A DNA stretch of 64,000 nucleotides from CAZGUX01 sp046160045 (GTDB lineage: Bacteria; Acidobacteriota; Terriglobia; Bryobacterales; Bryobacteraceae): positions 1 through 64,000 of the forward strand of contig JBJXGR010000299.1 of the NCBI GenBank assembly GCA_046160045.1, read 5' to 3'. Positions 8,151 to 16,980 of this stretch are shown here, piece after piece. Positions within the stretch are counted from its first letter, which is position 1. Each line of letters begins with the position of its first letter. A program made the position numbers and the translations under genes. Below the pieces are notes generated by a model. It was given only the letters and a program-made list of their open reading frames with translations, was not told where the DNA came from and ran no database searches.

Positions 8151-9622
8151 TACCGGCCGCCGGTTTGATGGCCGCGGGCAACAGCGCCAGCGCGATCGAT
8201 GTAGGAGGCCGCAAGCAGCTCTTCATTGACCGCCGATTCATCGCCGGCTCGCGCGGCATTCGGCTCGCGGTGCAGCCGCCGCGGAAGGCCGGAGTGGTCC
8301 TGCGCGGGGAACGGCCCTGGGAAAAAGGCGCCTTCGGGTATCACTCCGTGGCCGACGACGGCGGGACATACAAGATGTGGTACAACTCGACCGCCTCCAA
8401 AGGGCGGAGTTTCCACGCCTACGTGACGTCGCGGGATGGCGTCGAGTGGACACGGCCGTCACTGGGAGTCATCGAGTTCGAGGGATCCAAGGACAACAAT
8501 CTCGTGCTCCAGGGATCGGTGGAAGGCGCGGTATACCTGGACCCGGCCGCTTCTCCGAGGCAGCGCTTCAAGGCGCTGGCTGCGGCTGGCGGAAACCGCA
8601 AGAGCATCCTCGGGACGCACAGCAGAGGCACGCTGGTGCTGATTACCTCACCGGACGGCATCCATTGGGAGCAGGAGTACTCCGTTCTGCCGTTCATGCC
8701 GGATACTCAGAACAACCTCTTCTGGGACCGGCGGATCAACAAATACGTCGCCTATCTGCGGAGCTGGAATCCGCAACGTTCGGTCGCCCGATGCGAGATC
8801 TCGAAAGAGGATCTTTTCAAGGAGTGGCCTTACACCGCCTCCGCCAAGCCCAACTATTTGTGGGGGCGATTTCCCTGGGGCGCTGCGTGGCCGCCGGCCA
8901 TCAGCACCGAGTTGCCGACCGTGCTGGCCACCGATGAACGCGATGATCCCCATTCCGACGTCTACACCCCGAACGTCGTCGAGTATTCTTACGCGGACGA
9001 TGTCTATCTGGCGTTTCCTTCGATGTTCCGCCACACAGCCTCGCCAGGATCGGAGAAGGTCCCGATGGCGGGTCCGTTGGACGTGCATCTGGCCGTGAGC
9101 CGCGACGGCATCGCCTGGGACCGGCTCGACCGCTCGCCGTATCTGGGTCTCGGTTTAGACGGAGAGGTTGACAGCCAGATGCTGTATTTGGGTCTGGGCA
9201 TGCTGCGCCGCGGGAACGAATTGTATCAGTATTACGCGGGATATGGTTCCGAACACAACACCTTGCCGCCGAAGGAGAGTGCTCTGCTGCTGGCCGTGCA
9301 GCGGCTGGACGGATTTGTTGCGGCGGTGGCGTCCTACGATGGCGGCGAGCTGGTCACGCCTCCACTTCGGTTCCAGGGCGGGCGGCTGCAACTCAACATC
9401 GACACGTCGGCGATGGGGGACGCGCAGGTCGAGATGCAATCCGCCGTCGGAGTTCCCCTCGCCGGTTACGAGTTGCGCAATTGCAAGCGTATCGTCAGCA
9501 ACTCGGTGGCCTTCACGGTGAACTGGACTAACGGTCCCGAATTGACGCGGCTGCAGGAAACGCCCGTTTGTATGAGGATTCGTATGCGAGGCGCACGGCT
9601 GTTCGGCTTTCAATTCGTGTAG
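8126..9622 (+). CDS. Exported glycosidase-like beta-propeller protein (GH43/GH32-like)
   Basis: A 498-residue protein with a twin-arginine-type leader (MNRRHFVQLPAAGLMAAG, cleavage near SASA). The mature part has repeated SxDGxxW strand motifs typical of five-bladed GH43/GH32/DUF4975-like propellers (TSRDGVEW near residue 107, SPDGIHW near 175, SRDGIAW near 325). It starts 31 bases after the upstream receptor stop, so the two probably form one transcript, with this product acting in the periplasm. I could not assign the catalytic acids, so a specific activity is not claimed. A lookalike with a lipoprotein signal lies at 49070-50125. Confidence 0.7.
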   Translation: MNRRHFVQLPAAGLMAAGNSASAIDVGGRKQLFIDRRFIAGSRGIRLAVQPPRKAGVVLRGERPWEKGAFGYHSVADDGGTYKMWYNSTASKGRSFHAYVTSRDGVEWTRPSLGVIEFEGSKDNNLVLQGSVEGAVYLDPAASPRQRFKALAAAGGNRKSILGTHSRGTLVLITSPDGIHWEQEYSVLPFMPDTQNNLFWDRRINKYVAYLRSWNPQRSVARCEISKEDLFKEWPYTASAKPNYLWGRFPWGAAWPPAISTELPTVLATDERDDPHSDVYTPNVVEYSYADDVYLAFPSMFRHTASPGSEKVPMAGPLDVHLAVSRDGIAWDRLDRSPYLGLGLDGEVDSQMLYLGLGMLRRGNELYQYYAGYGSEHNTLPPKESALLLAVQRLDGFVAAVASYDGGELVTPPLRFQGGRLQLNIDTSAMGDAQVEMQSAVGVPLAGYELRNCKRIVSNSVAFTVNWTNGPELTRLQETPVCMRIRMRGARLFGFQFV

Positions 9623-9680
9623 GACTAACCCGATTCGCGAGTCCAAGCGCCAGATCAAATCGCCTTCACCGGCGCAGGGG

Positions 9681-9810
9681 AGGACGGGGGAGGACCGGGG
9701 CCGTCCAACGCGTTTCCCGGTTTCCATCAACGACACTGGAATTCAATCAACCACTTGCACACGAGTGACGACACCCACAACGGTTGCCCTGTCCCTGTTT
9801 TCAAGTTGGA
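9681..9810 (-). repeat. REP-like intergenic element, copy B (inverted)
   Basis: Reverse-complement counterpart of 5-126. Read on the minus strand it has AACAGGGACAGGG, then GCAAGTGGTTGA, then GGGAAACGCGTTGGACGG. Together with copy A it brackets the receptor and glycosidase genes in inverted orientation. The AACAGGGACA block recalls sequences that accompany RAYT-type elements in many soil bacteria, but no transposase is present here. Confidence 0.6.
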
Positions 9811-10076
9811 GGACTACCCCTTCTCCCCGCTGGCCCCTCACCTCGGAAGGAAACTCCTTGGGCCCCCGCGCTCACGTGAAGACAGAAAAGGAAGATGGGA
9901 CATCCACCTGCGCTGAAGCGGTGTAGGGGGATTCATGCTTCCCTGTCCGATGGGTGGCGATTCGCTGAGCGTCGCGTCTGGGGGAAACTTCTGGTTTCGA
10001 CAGGAAGAAATCGGGTCTATTCGAGGAGCCGCCCGCAGATTCCTTCGAGGAACAGCCTGGTAAGCACCAATCAAGT
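9811..10076. other. Intergenic stretch, nothing recognised
   Basis: Between the inverted element and the direct repeat I see no coding frame with a ribosome binding site, no convincing hairpin followed by T, and no similarity to other parts of the window. Confidence 0.5.
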
Positions 10077-10333
10077 CAACACGTTCCACAGAAAGCATCG
10101 GGTCTCGCGCGAAACGTGGGGCGGTCCCCCCGGCCCGCGGGCCGGCCCCCTGGCCGGCCCACTGGGCGAAGCCCGGCAAGGCCCAAGGCGATAGTCGCGC
10201 AACCTTTTTCATCCGTCCCGGTGACGGACCCTCAGTGCCGTGTGACGAGGATTGTTATTTTCTAAGTACCCTGAATCCATAGAGTTGCCGGTTTCGAAAG
10301 TTGGCTCCCCTTGACACGGCGGTATCCTTTGGC
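10077..10333 (+). repeat. 257-bp multi-hairpin direct repeat, copy 2
   Basis: Second copy of the element at 3860-4115, same orientation, about 6.2 kb downstream. The nine-base-pair GGGCCGGCC hairpin is unchanged and the following stem keeps pairing through a wobble. It lies between the 3' ends of convergent genes, whereas copy 1 lies between divergent promoters, so a common promoter role is unlikely. Confidence 0.8.
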
Positions 10334-10633
10334 TGGACATGGCGACGATCGTCTTCGGATCAATCCCAAAGGATGTACGCAACGGGTCCCCAGGAATCAA
10401 AACCCGGCCTGCTTCCCGGTGCATTGGGTCCGCCGGGCCCTCGGTGCAACCGCCAGAAAAGTCGACTTCCCGGCGGCGAAGCAAAGCCCCTCAAAGCCAA
10501 TCGAACCCGTCGGCAAACCCAATCCCTACCTCGGGAAATCAATCACTTCCGAGCAAATTGGCTTCGTTCTGCAAGGTTTTGCTCGAGGGGAAAGCAGGCT
10601 CTACCATCTCAGCGGGCAGCGCTTGACCACGGC
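10334..10633. other. Intergenic stretch, nothing recognised
   Basis: Several open frames cross this 300-bp region, but none has a ribosome binding site or a recognisable product. It lies between the direct repeat and the 3' end of the glycosyltransferase. Confidence 0.45.
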
Positions 10634-12982
10634 CTATGCGGATTCACGCTTCTGCCGCACCGCCTCGCGGTAACTCTCCACCAGCCGGCGCGTCAGCACC
10701 GCCATGTCCCAATGGGTCACGACTTCCTGCCGCGCGCGAGCCGCCATTTCCGAAGCCACGCGCGGGTCGTCGAGCAACTCCAGCACCCGCTCGGCGAACT
10801 CGCGCGGGTCATCGGAAAGGCGGCAGAACTCGCCGTCGTTGCGCGCCAGGCCTTCGGCGCCGATGCGTGTCGAGACCACCGGAATGCCCGCCGAGAACGC
10901 TTCCAGCAACTTCACCCGCACGCCCGAGCCGCTGAGGATCGGGCACACGAACAGGGCATAGCGATCGAGCGCCGTGCGGACGTCCTCTACGTAGCCGGCC
11001 AGCTCCACGGCCGGGCCGAAATCGGCGTAGGCGTGGGCCGGCGGCTGATCCGGGCCCACCACCACCAGGCGCGCGTTGGGCCGCCGCTTCAACACGTGCG
11101 GCAGCACCTGCCACACAAACCAGTCGAGCGCCACTTGGTTTGGGGTGTGCCGGAAGCTGCCGAGAAACAGCAGCGTGTCCGGTTCGCGCCGCACGGTGCG
11201 TGCCCGCTCGAAGTCGTAGCGCCGGGTATCGATGCCGGCGCGCAGATTGTCGTCGATGCGCCCTTCGAGCTGCGGCAGAAACGAGAGAAGAAACCGGTGA
11301 TTCTCCCGCGTGCAGGTCTGGACGCGGTCGCAGCGCGGCAGCATTCCGAGTTCATAGCGCAGCGCCCGCACGTATTCGTAACGCGCCATCATCCTGTCCA
11401 GGGCCCCGTGCATGTGCTCGAGCCCGCGCGCGATCGACTGGAAGTAAATATCGTGCTCGAACAGGATCGACGCGATGCGCCGGAACGGGAAGCCGTATTG
11501 GCCAAGCGGCGTGTACTCGAGTTGAACGACATCGATCCCGCGAAGGTGGATCTCGCGGTGAATCAGCCATGCCAGATCGTCATTATCGAACTCCCGCACC
11601 GCGTGCGGCGTCATGGAGCCGAACGTCTTCACCCGCCCTTCCATCCGTACAATGTGCCCGGCCGACGCGCAGAACTCCGCCAGCTCCTGATGGGCCGGAA
11701 TCTGATCGGGGTGGTCGAGCAGCGCCAGCACGTGGACGTCGGCGAGCTTCGCCAGTTGGCGCAGCGTCTGGTACATAAACACGCCGCCGCCGTGCACCGG
11801 CGGATTGATCGGATAGGGCGAGACAAACAGCACCCGCAGCCGTTCGGGCTCCGGCGTCATCGTCCCGAAGCGGTCCTGGAACCAGCCGCCGAGCGGCCGC
11901 CGGAAGGCCTCGGTGTCGTCCACCACCGCCAGCGAGCGGGCACGCCAGCGGGCACGTACCGCGGCGGGCAGTTGCGTAAACGCCCGCATCCAGCCGCCCA
12001 GGCTCGCGCGGGTCGGCTCCTCGCCGAAGAGCACGCTCACCACGGCCGACGCGTAGCTGTACAGAAAATGCGACCCGAGCCTCGGAACCTCGTGGATGTT
12101 CTTCCAGCAGAACAACAGGAAGTTCTTCTTCAGCACGGATTGGATGTACGCGTCGCTGAAGCGCTTGCCGATGGTGCCCCGGTGCTCGTGATACACCACG
12201 CTGCGCGGCTCGTAGAAAACCTTCCAGCCCCGCTTCCACGCCATGTAGCCGAGATCCGTGTCTTCGAGGTAGAAGGGTTCGAGGAGAGGATCGAAGCCGC
12301 CCAGGTCGAGAAATTTGCCCCGGTCGAACGCGCACGAGCCCCCGCCGCCGTAAAAGCACGGATACCGCTGCTCGATCGCCGGGTCGATGCGGTGCCGTAC
12401 CCGCAGGCTGCCGTCTTCCCACCAGCCTTGGGTCAGTCCTGTCTCCTCGCGCACCTTCTTCGGATCGCTGAAGAAGATCTGGCACGAGACGGCAAACACC
12501 GTCTCGTCGACGAAACCCTCGACAAGGGGGGCCAGAAAACCCGGTTCGACCCGCATGTCGCTGTTCAACAGAACCACGATGTCGTGCCGCGCCGCGTGGA
12601 AGCCGGCGTTCGATCCGCCGCCAAAGCCCAGGTGCCGGTCAAGCGCAACCACGCGCACGGAAGGAAAGCGCTCCGCCAGGAACTGCCGGCTGCCGTCCGA
12701 CGAGCAATCGTCGACGACGATCACCTCATTGGCGGCGTTGTGCTTTTCCGCAGCCGCTACCACCGACGGCAAATACTTCTCCAGCAGATCGCGTCCATTC
12801 CAGTTGGGGATCACGATGCTGACGCTTTTCGTGGAGGGCCGCGCGCCGGAGGGTGGCCGGCGGCTCCCCGCCACCTTCCACACAAGGTCTGTCAGGATGA
12901 GCGAGAAGTACGAAATCGCGGCCACGAAAGGGGAGACGACAAGTCCCGGCAGCGAGCGGAGAACCCGAATCAGCAACGCCAT
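10634..12982 (-). CDS. Bifunctional glycosyltransferase (GT2 plus GT4)
   Basis: Builds surface polysaccharide. The 782-residue chain begins with a hydrophobic segment (about 15-40). Next comes a GT-A family-2 domain (about 52-300) with VSIVIPNWNG, VIVVDDCSSDG and the DxD-like LLNSDM, of the rhamnosyltransferase type. The second half (about 385-765) is a GT-B family-4 domain with PYPINPPVHGGGVFMY and the donor-site region GSGVRVKLLEAFSAGIPVV. Two linked transferases imply that one polypeptide adds two sugars. It is the last gene of a three-gene minus-strand unit, nine bases after the methyltransferase. Sugar specificity cannot be read. Confidence 0.88.
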   Translation of the reverse strand: MALLIRVLRSLPGLVVSPFVAAISYFSLILTDLVWKVAGSRRPPSGARPSTKSVSIVIPNWNGRDLLEKYLPSVVAAAEKHNAANEVIVVDDCSSDGSRQFLAERFPSVRVVALDRHLGFGGGSNAGFHAARHDIVVLLNSDMRVEPGFLAPLVEGFVDETVFAVSCQIFFSDPKKVREETGLTQGWWEDGSLRVRHRIDPAIEQRYPCFYGGGGSCAFDRGKFLDLGGFDPLLEPFYLEDTDLGYMAWKRGWKVFYEPRSVVYHEHRGTIGKRFSDAYIQSVLKKNFLLFCWKNIHEVPRLGSHFLYSYASAVVSVLFGEEPTRASLGGWMRAFTQLPAAVRARWRARSLAVVDDTEAFRRPLGGWFQDRFGTMTPEPERLRVLFVSPYPINPPVHGGGVFMYQTLRQLAKLADVHVLALLDHPDQIPAHQELAEFCASAGHIVRMEGRVKTFGSMTPHAVREFDNDDLAWLIHREIHLRGIDVVQLEYTPLGQYGFPFRRIASILFEHDIYFQSIARGLEHMHGALDRMMARYEYVRALRYELGMLPRCDRVQTCTRENHRFLLSFLPQLEGRIDDNLRAGIDTRRYDFERARTVRREPDTLLFLGSFRHTPNQVALDWFVWQVLPHVLKRRPNARLVVVGPDQPPAHAYADFGPAVELAGYVEDVRTALDRYALFVCPILSGSGVRVKLLEAFSAGIPVVSTRIGAEGLARNDGEFCRLSDDPREFAERVLELLDDPRVASEMAARARQEVVTHWDMAVLTRRLVESYREAVRQKRESA

Positions 12983-12991
12983 CCGTCGTGT

Positions 12992-14272
12992 CTACACGCC
13001 TTCCTGCCGAATGTCCGGGCCGAGGCCCATCCTGCGTCCGAGTTGGAACCACCGCGACGCGCGGACCGCCGCCACCTGTGCGTCAAGCTGGTTGACTTGC
13101 TCTTCAAGCGCCTTGGCCCACGCCGTGCGCTGGTCCAGTTCGGCTTCGGTCTGGTGCAACAGTTCGACCGAGCGTACCAGCTCCTGGGTCCGCTCCTCGA
13201 CTTCCGCGGTCAGCCGCCGTTCGGTCTCGAGGGCCCACTGCGTTTTGGCGCGGTTTTCGGCATCGAGCTGCGCGATCTGCTGTTCATAGCCGGCGGCCAC
13301 CTCCCGCCCGGCCGCCTGTTCCGCCGCCAGCTCCGTCTGCAGTTGTTCTACACGCGCGCCGGCTTGCGACAGCTCTTCGTTCAATCGCGCGGCCCATTGG
13401 TTGCGCGCTTCCAGGTCTTCCTGCTGCTGCCGGAACATGGCGAGCAGCTCCTGATGCTCGTCATTCAGAGCGGCCAGATCGCCCTTGGCCTTCTCCAGCC
13501 AGACATCCTTGGTGGCGAGCTCTTCTTCCAGCTTCCCGATGTGCTGCTCGCGTTCGCGCAGGATGTTGGCGGTGCTCGGCACGTATACGAAGGTCGGCGC
13601 GCCGGTCTGCGGCCGTCCCGCGCACACCGCGACGAAGAAATGGGAATCCGCCGGCGCGGCGGCCCCCTCCACGCGCACATCCGCCGCCCGTCCGGAATCG
13701 GCGCAGGCCGGCTGGAACACCACGCCCTCGGAATGGTTCTCGACGAACAGCATCACGTGGGGGAACACTTCCTCCAGCGCGCCGCGGAACTCGTCGAACT
13801 CGAACTCGTGGACGTGAAACGGATTCGGCCCCGTCTCCTTCCGCGACTCGGCGTAGTACAAGCGGTTGGGCGTGGAGACGATCAGTTGCCCATCCTGCGC
13901 GAGCACCCGCCGCGCTTCGCCCAGGAATCCGCGCCAATCTTCCAGGTGCTCGATCACCTCGAATGCCGTCACCAGGTCGAACGCGCGATCGGCAAACGGC
14001 AGCGCGGTGCAGTCGGCCTGTTGAAAGGTCAGGTTGGGCAACGAATAGCGCTCCGTGGCAAAGACAATGGCGTCGTTCGCATTGTCGACACCGGTCACCT
14101 GCGACGCGTAACGCGCGAGTTCGGCCGCCCCATAGCCGGCGCCGCAGCCCGCATCCAGCACGCGCTTGCGCCGGCACAGCCTTGCCGCGAAGGCATAGCG
14201 CGCGAAATGTTCGTTCAGAAGGTCGGCGTTCACCTCGCCGGGGATCACCCGCTCGCCGGTAAACTCAGCCAA
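12992..14272 (-). CDS. SAM-dependent methyltransferase with C-terminal coiled coil
   Basis: The N-terminal half is a class I methyltransferase: motif I VLDAGCGAGYG (about 38-48), acidic VDNAND, then AFDLVTAFEVIEHLED and STPNRLYYAESR, a layout typical of polysaccharide-cluster enzymes. From about residue 235 to 405 the chain is a long heptad-rich coiled coil, ending in an SRWFQLGRRMGLGP tail. A methyltransferase joined to a coiled coil, next to a Wzt-like ATPase, recalls WbdD, which caps O-antigen and uses its coiled coil as a ruler; no kinase domain is present here. It overlaps the ATPase gene by eight bases. Confidence 0.85.
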   Translation of the reverse strand: MAEFTGERVIPGEVNADLLNEHFARYAFAARLCRRKRVLDAGCGAGYGAAELARYASQVTGVDNANDAIVFATERYSLPNLTFQQADCTALPFADRAFDLVTAFEVIEHLEDWRGFLGEARRVLAQDGQLIVSTPNRLYYAESRKETGPNPFHVHEFEFDEFRGALEEVFPHVMLFVENHSEGVVFQPACADSGRAADVRVEGAAAPADSHFFVAVCAGRPQTGAPTFVYVPSTANILREREQHIGKLEEELATKDVWLEKAKGDLAALNDEHQELLAMFRQQQEDLEARNQWAARLNEELSQAGARVEQLQTELAAEQAAGREVAAGYEQQIAQLDAENRAKTQWALETERRLTAEVEERTQELVRSVELLHQTEAELDQRTAWAKALEEQVNQLDAQVAAVRASRWFQLGRRMGLGPDIRQEGV

Positions 14273-15575
14273 TTTTCCGCTCCGGTACGCCGCTCGACGC
14301 GTCCAGCCGCGAGTTCACTTCGACACGGCAGGGCATGTGGAGGAAGCCATAGATGTGGCCTTCCGAATGCCCCATTTCCAGCGCCAGCGCGTTCTCGATC
14401 CAATCACACATGGTATAGCAGTGCAGCGTACCATCGGCAATGGCGGGAGAAAAGGAGAAAGTCCCCGGATACAACTCGGGCAGCTCGATATGGAAGTCGA
14501 CCGTCACGACGTCGCCCGGTTGCAGGGGTGGGAGTTCGTGCCCTTCCCTGGCCGTATTCGTGCCCGAGAAGTCCACACCCAGATGGTTGCGCATCATGAA
14601 GCCGACAATGGGCAGAGGGATGTCCTGTCTGGCCCGCACGGAGATTCGCAGGATGATTCTTGCGGACGGCTCGAGCAACTGCAGGGGATGCCCGTCGACG
14701 TCGTAGGCGGCGACCCCCATCACCTCCGCGCGCCCGTCGCCGTAGCGGTGATCGATGTTGGGAATGCGATCGACCACTTCCGGGGCCTCGATTCGCCCGG
14801 CGGACTCGCGCGGCGCGGCCGCCTTGTGTGTCAGGTAGCGCGCGTCTTTCTCCACCATCGCCGCCAGATATTTGGCGATCACCCGGTCCGGCGCACCGAT
14901 CTCGATGACCCGGCCCTGGTTCAGCCACATCGCCCGGTCGCCGATGGCCTTCACGTCGCCGGCGGCGTGCGAGACGAACATGATGGTCACGCCGCGCGAG
15001 CGCATCTCGTGCACCTTGCGCAGACAGCGCTGGCGGAAATAGATGTCGCCCACCGCGAGCGCTTCGTCCACCAGCAGGATTTCCGGATCGACGTGGATTG
15101 CCACGGAGAACGCCAGCCGCACGACCATGCCGCTCGAATAGGTCTTGACCGGCTGATGGATGAAGGTGCCGATCTCGGCGAATTCCTCGATCTGGCGGAA
15201 CCGCTCGTCGATCTGCTTCGTGCTGAATCCGAGAATCGATCCGTTCAGGTAGACATTGTCCCGCCCCGTGAATTCAGGATTGAAACCCGCTCCCAACTCG
15301 AGCAGCGCGGAGACTCGTCCCTTGACTTCGGCCGTCCCGGACGTAGGCTGCAAGATGCCCGCGACAATCTGCAGGACCGTACTCTTGCCCGAACCGTTCT
15401 CCCCCACGATACAGAACGTCTCACCGCGTTGGACCTCGAAGCCGACATCGCGCAGCGCCCAGAAATCCTCATGGAACTTGAAGCCGCGCGGGGTAATCAA
15501 CTCCTTGAAGCGGTCTCCGGGCGACTCGTAGATCGGGTAGCTCTTGGAGACGTTGTCAAAGAGGATTTGCGGCAT
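14265..15575 (-). CDS. Wzt-like polysaccharide ABC transporter ATP-binding protein
   Basis: ATPase of an ABC exporter that moves finished polysaccharide across the inner membrane. Walker A GENGSGKST (58-66), signature YSSGMVVRLAFS (about 146-157) and Walker B ILLVDEAL (about 166-173) are intact. A C-terminal extension of about 170 residues matches the Wzt carbohydrate-recognition domain in size and position, which in E. coli binds the modified non-reducing end of the chain. It is the first gene of the unit, and the modifying enzyme follows it. The permease (Wzm) is not in this window. Confidence 0.9.
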   Translation of the reverse strand: MPQILFDNVSKSYPIYESPGDRFKELITPRGFKFHEDFWALRDVGFEVQRGETFCIVGENGSGKSTVLQIVAGILQPTSGTAEVKGRVSALLELGAGFNPEFTGRDNVYLNGSILGFSTKQIDERFRQIEEFAEIGTFIHQPVKTYSSGMVVRLAFSVAIHVDPEILLVDEALAVGDIYFRQRCLRKVHEMRSRGVTIMFVSHAAGDVKAIGDRAMWLNQGRVIEIGAPDRVIAKYLAAMVEKDARYLTHKAAAPRESAGRIEAPEVVDRIPNIDHRYGDGRAEVMGVAAYDVDGHPLQLLEPSARIILRISVRARQDIPLPIVGFMMRNHLGVDFSGTNTAREGHELPPLQPGDVVTVDFHIELPELYPGTFSFSPAIADGTLHCYTMCDWIENALALEMGHSEGHIYGFLHMPCRVEVNSRLDASSGVPERKIG

Positions 15576-15656
15576 TTCACGAACTTGGAGACAGGGACCT
15601 TTTTAAGTGTACATTGCCGGATCGGTCCCGGAAGCTGATACATTATGGGGCCAGAG

Positions 15657-16871
15657 ATGACACGCCGCGAACTTTTGGGAGCCTTACTGGCCGCACCCGG
15701 CAGCGCGCTCGCCGCCGGAGAGAAGGTCAGGATCACCCGCGTCGACGTCCTGCGCGCCGACGTTTATACCTACGTCAAGATCCTCACCGATTCCGGGCTG
15801 ACCGGGATTGGCGAGGTGCATCCGGCCAGCAATACCTCGGGCGTACAAGTGACGCCGATGGCGGCCGTCAAATATTGCGAGGAGTACCTGATCGGAAAAG
15901 ATCCGACGCAGGTGGAACGCCACTGGGAACACATGTTCCGGCGCAACATCTTCCGCGGGGGCGCCGACTCGATGGCCGCGCTGGGCGCGGTCGACATGGC
16001 GCTGTGGGATCTCACGGGCAAGCTGGCTGGACTACCCATCTACAAGATGTTGGGCGGGCCGCATCGCGAGAAGGTTCGCGTCTATACCCATCTGGACGGG
16101 ATGACGCCGGAAGTGCTGGCCGACGAAGCTCGCAAACGCGTGTCGGAAGGCTACACGGCGGTTCGCTTCTATCCGCTCGGCGAGCGCCGGATCTTTGCCG
16201 ACCAGTCGTACCGCGCGATCGTCCGCACTGCCGAAGCCAACATGGCCGCGGTGCGGAAGGCGGTGGGCCCGGAGATCGACGTGCTCATCGATGTTGTGTG
16301 CCTCCTGACTCCTCCCGAAGCGATCGCGGTTGGCCGGGCACTGGAACCGTACGGTCTCTATTTTTTCGAAGATCCGATCGAGCCCGACAACATCGACGCC
16401 CTGGCCCACGTCGCGGCGAGTATTCCGGTCCCGGTCTCCACGGGCGAGCGGCTGTATACCATTTATCAGTTTCGCGAGGTTCTCAACAAGAATGCCGCGG
16501 CGTACCTCCGTCCGGATCTCAGCCTGGCAGGGGGGATCACCAACTGCAGAAAAATCGCCGCCCTGGCCGAGGCCAGTTACGTCGGCGTTTCCCCCCACAA
16601 TCCGCTGAGCTGCGTCCTCACGGCGGCCTGTATCCAGGTCTGCGCGTCTATCCACAACCTGGCGATTCAGGAATATCCGTCCAACGATTCCATCGCGCCG
16701 AAGAGTGCGTTGGTCAAGCAGCCTCTCAAACGCGAAGGAGGCTACCTGTTGCTGCCCGAAGCTCCCGGGCTGGGCATCGAACTGAACGAAGAGGCGTTCA
16801 AGCATTATCCGCCGAGGCCCTATACGCGTGCGCCGGTGGTGAGCAGGGACGGAGCCTTGCGAGACTATTAA
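15657..16871 (+). CDS. Enolase-superfamily dehydratase (mandelate racemase/galactonate dehydratase-like)
   Basis: Likely abstracts a proton alpha to a carboxylate of a sugar acid. The ATG at 15657 gives a twin-arginine-like leader (MTRRELLGALLAAPGSALAAG). An ATG four codons earlier (15645) is less attractive. The capping domain is followed by the metal-binding barrel with LIDVV, FFEDP and STGERL supplying the usual Asp/Glu/Glu ligands. SPHNPLS then holds the His found in galactonate dehydratase. The residue two after the first ligand, His in DgoD-type enzymes, reads Val here. It is divergent from the wzt-like gene. Substrate unknown. Confidence 0.85.
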   Translation: MTRRELLGALLAAPGSALAAGEKVRITRVDVLRADVYTYVKILTDSGLTGIGEVHPASNTSGVQVTPMAAVKYCEEYLIGKDPTQVERHWEHMFRRNIFRGGADSMAALGAVDMALWDLTGKLAGLPIYKMLGGPHREKVRVYTHLDGMTPEVLADEARKRVSEGYTAVRFYPLGERRIFADQSYRAIVRTAEANMAAVRKAVGPEIDVLIDVVCLLTPPEAIAVGRALEPYGLYFFEDPIEPDNIDALAHVAASIPVPVSTGERLYTIYQFREVLNKNAAAYLRPDLSLAGGITNCRKIAALAEASYVGVSPHNPLSCVLTAACIQVCASIHNLAIQEYPSNDSIAPKSALVKQPLKREGGYLLLPEAPGLGIELNEEAFKHYPPRPYTRAPVVSRDGALRDY

Positions 16872-16914
16872 ACCGCAATTCTTTATATATTTGCGTCCTT
16901 TTACATCTGCGCGG

Positions 16915-16943
16915 TTTACGATACCGGCACCGCGGGCTATAAT
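16915..16943 (+). promoter_or_regulatory. Sigma70-type promoter of the third receptor
   Basis: TTTACG (16915-16920) and a perfect TATAAT (16938-16943) are separated by 17 bp. The predicted transcript begins near 16950. GAGGGGG (16961-16967) is the only ribosome-binding-like sequence before the ATG at 16981, with a rather long spacing of 13 bases. Confidence 0.65.
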
Positions 16944-16980
16944 AGTACCCATCACAGCCTGAGGGGGCGGTGTCCAAACC

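Noticed and set aside
10339..10626. 95-codon plus-strand frame in the gap before the glycosyltransferase
   Set aside because: No ribosome binding site or recognisable product, and repetitive Ser/Pro composition; treated as noncoding.
10301..14599. A plus-strand open frame of more than 1400 codons
   Set aside because: It lies antisense to three well-supported genes (glycosyltransferase, methyltransferase, wzt-like), has no recognisable domain, and is the kind of frame high-GC codon bias creates opposite real genes.
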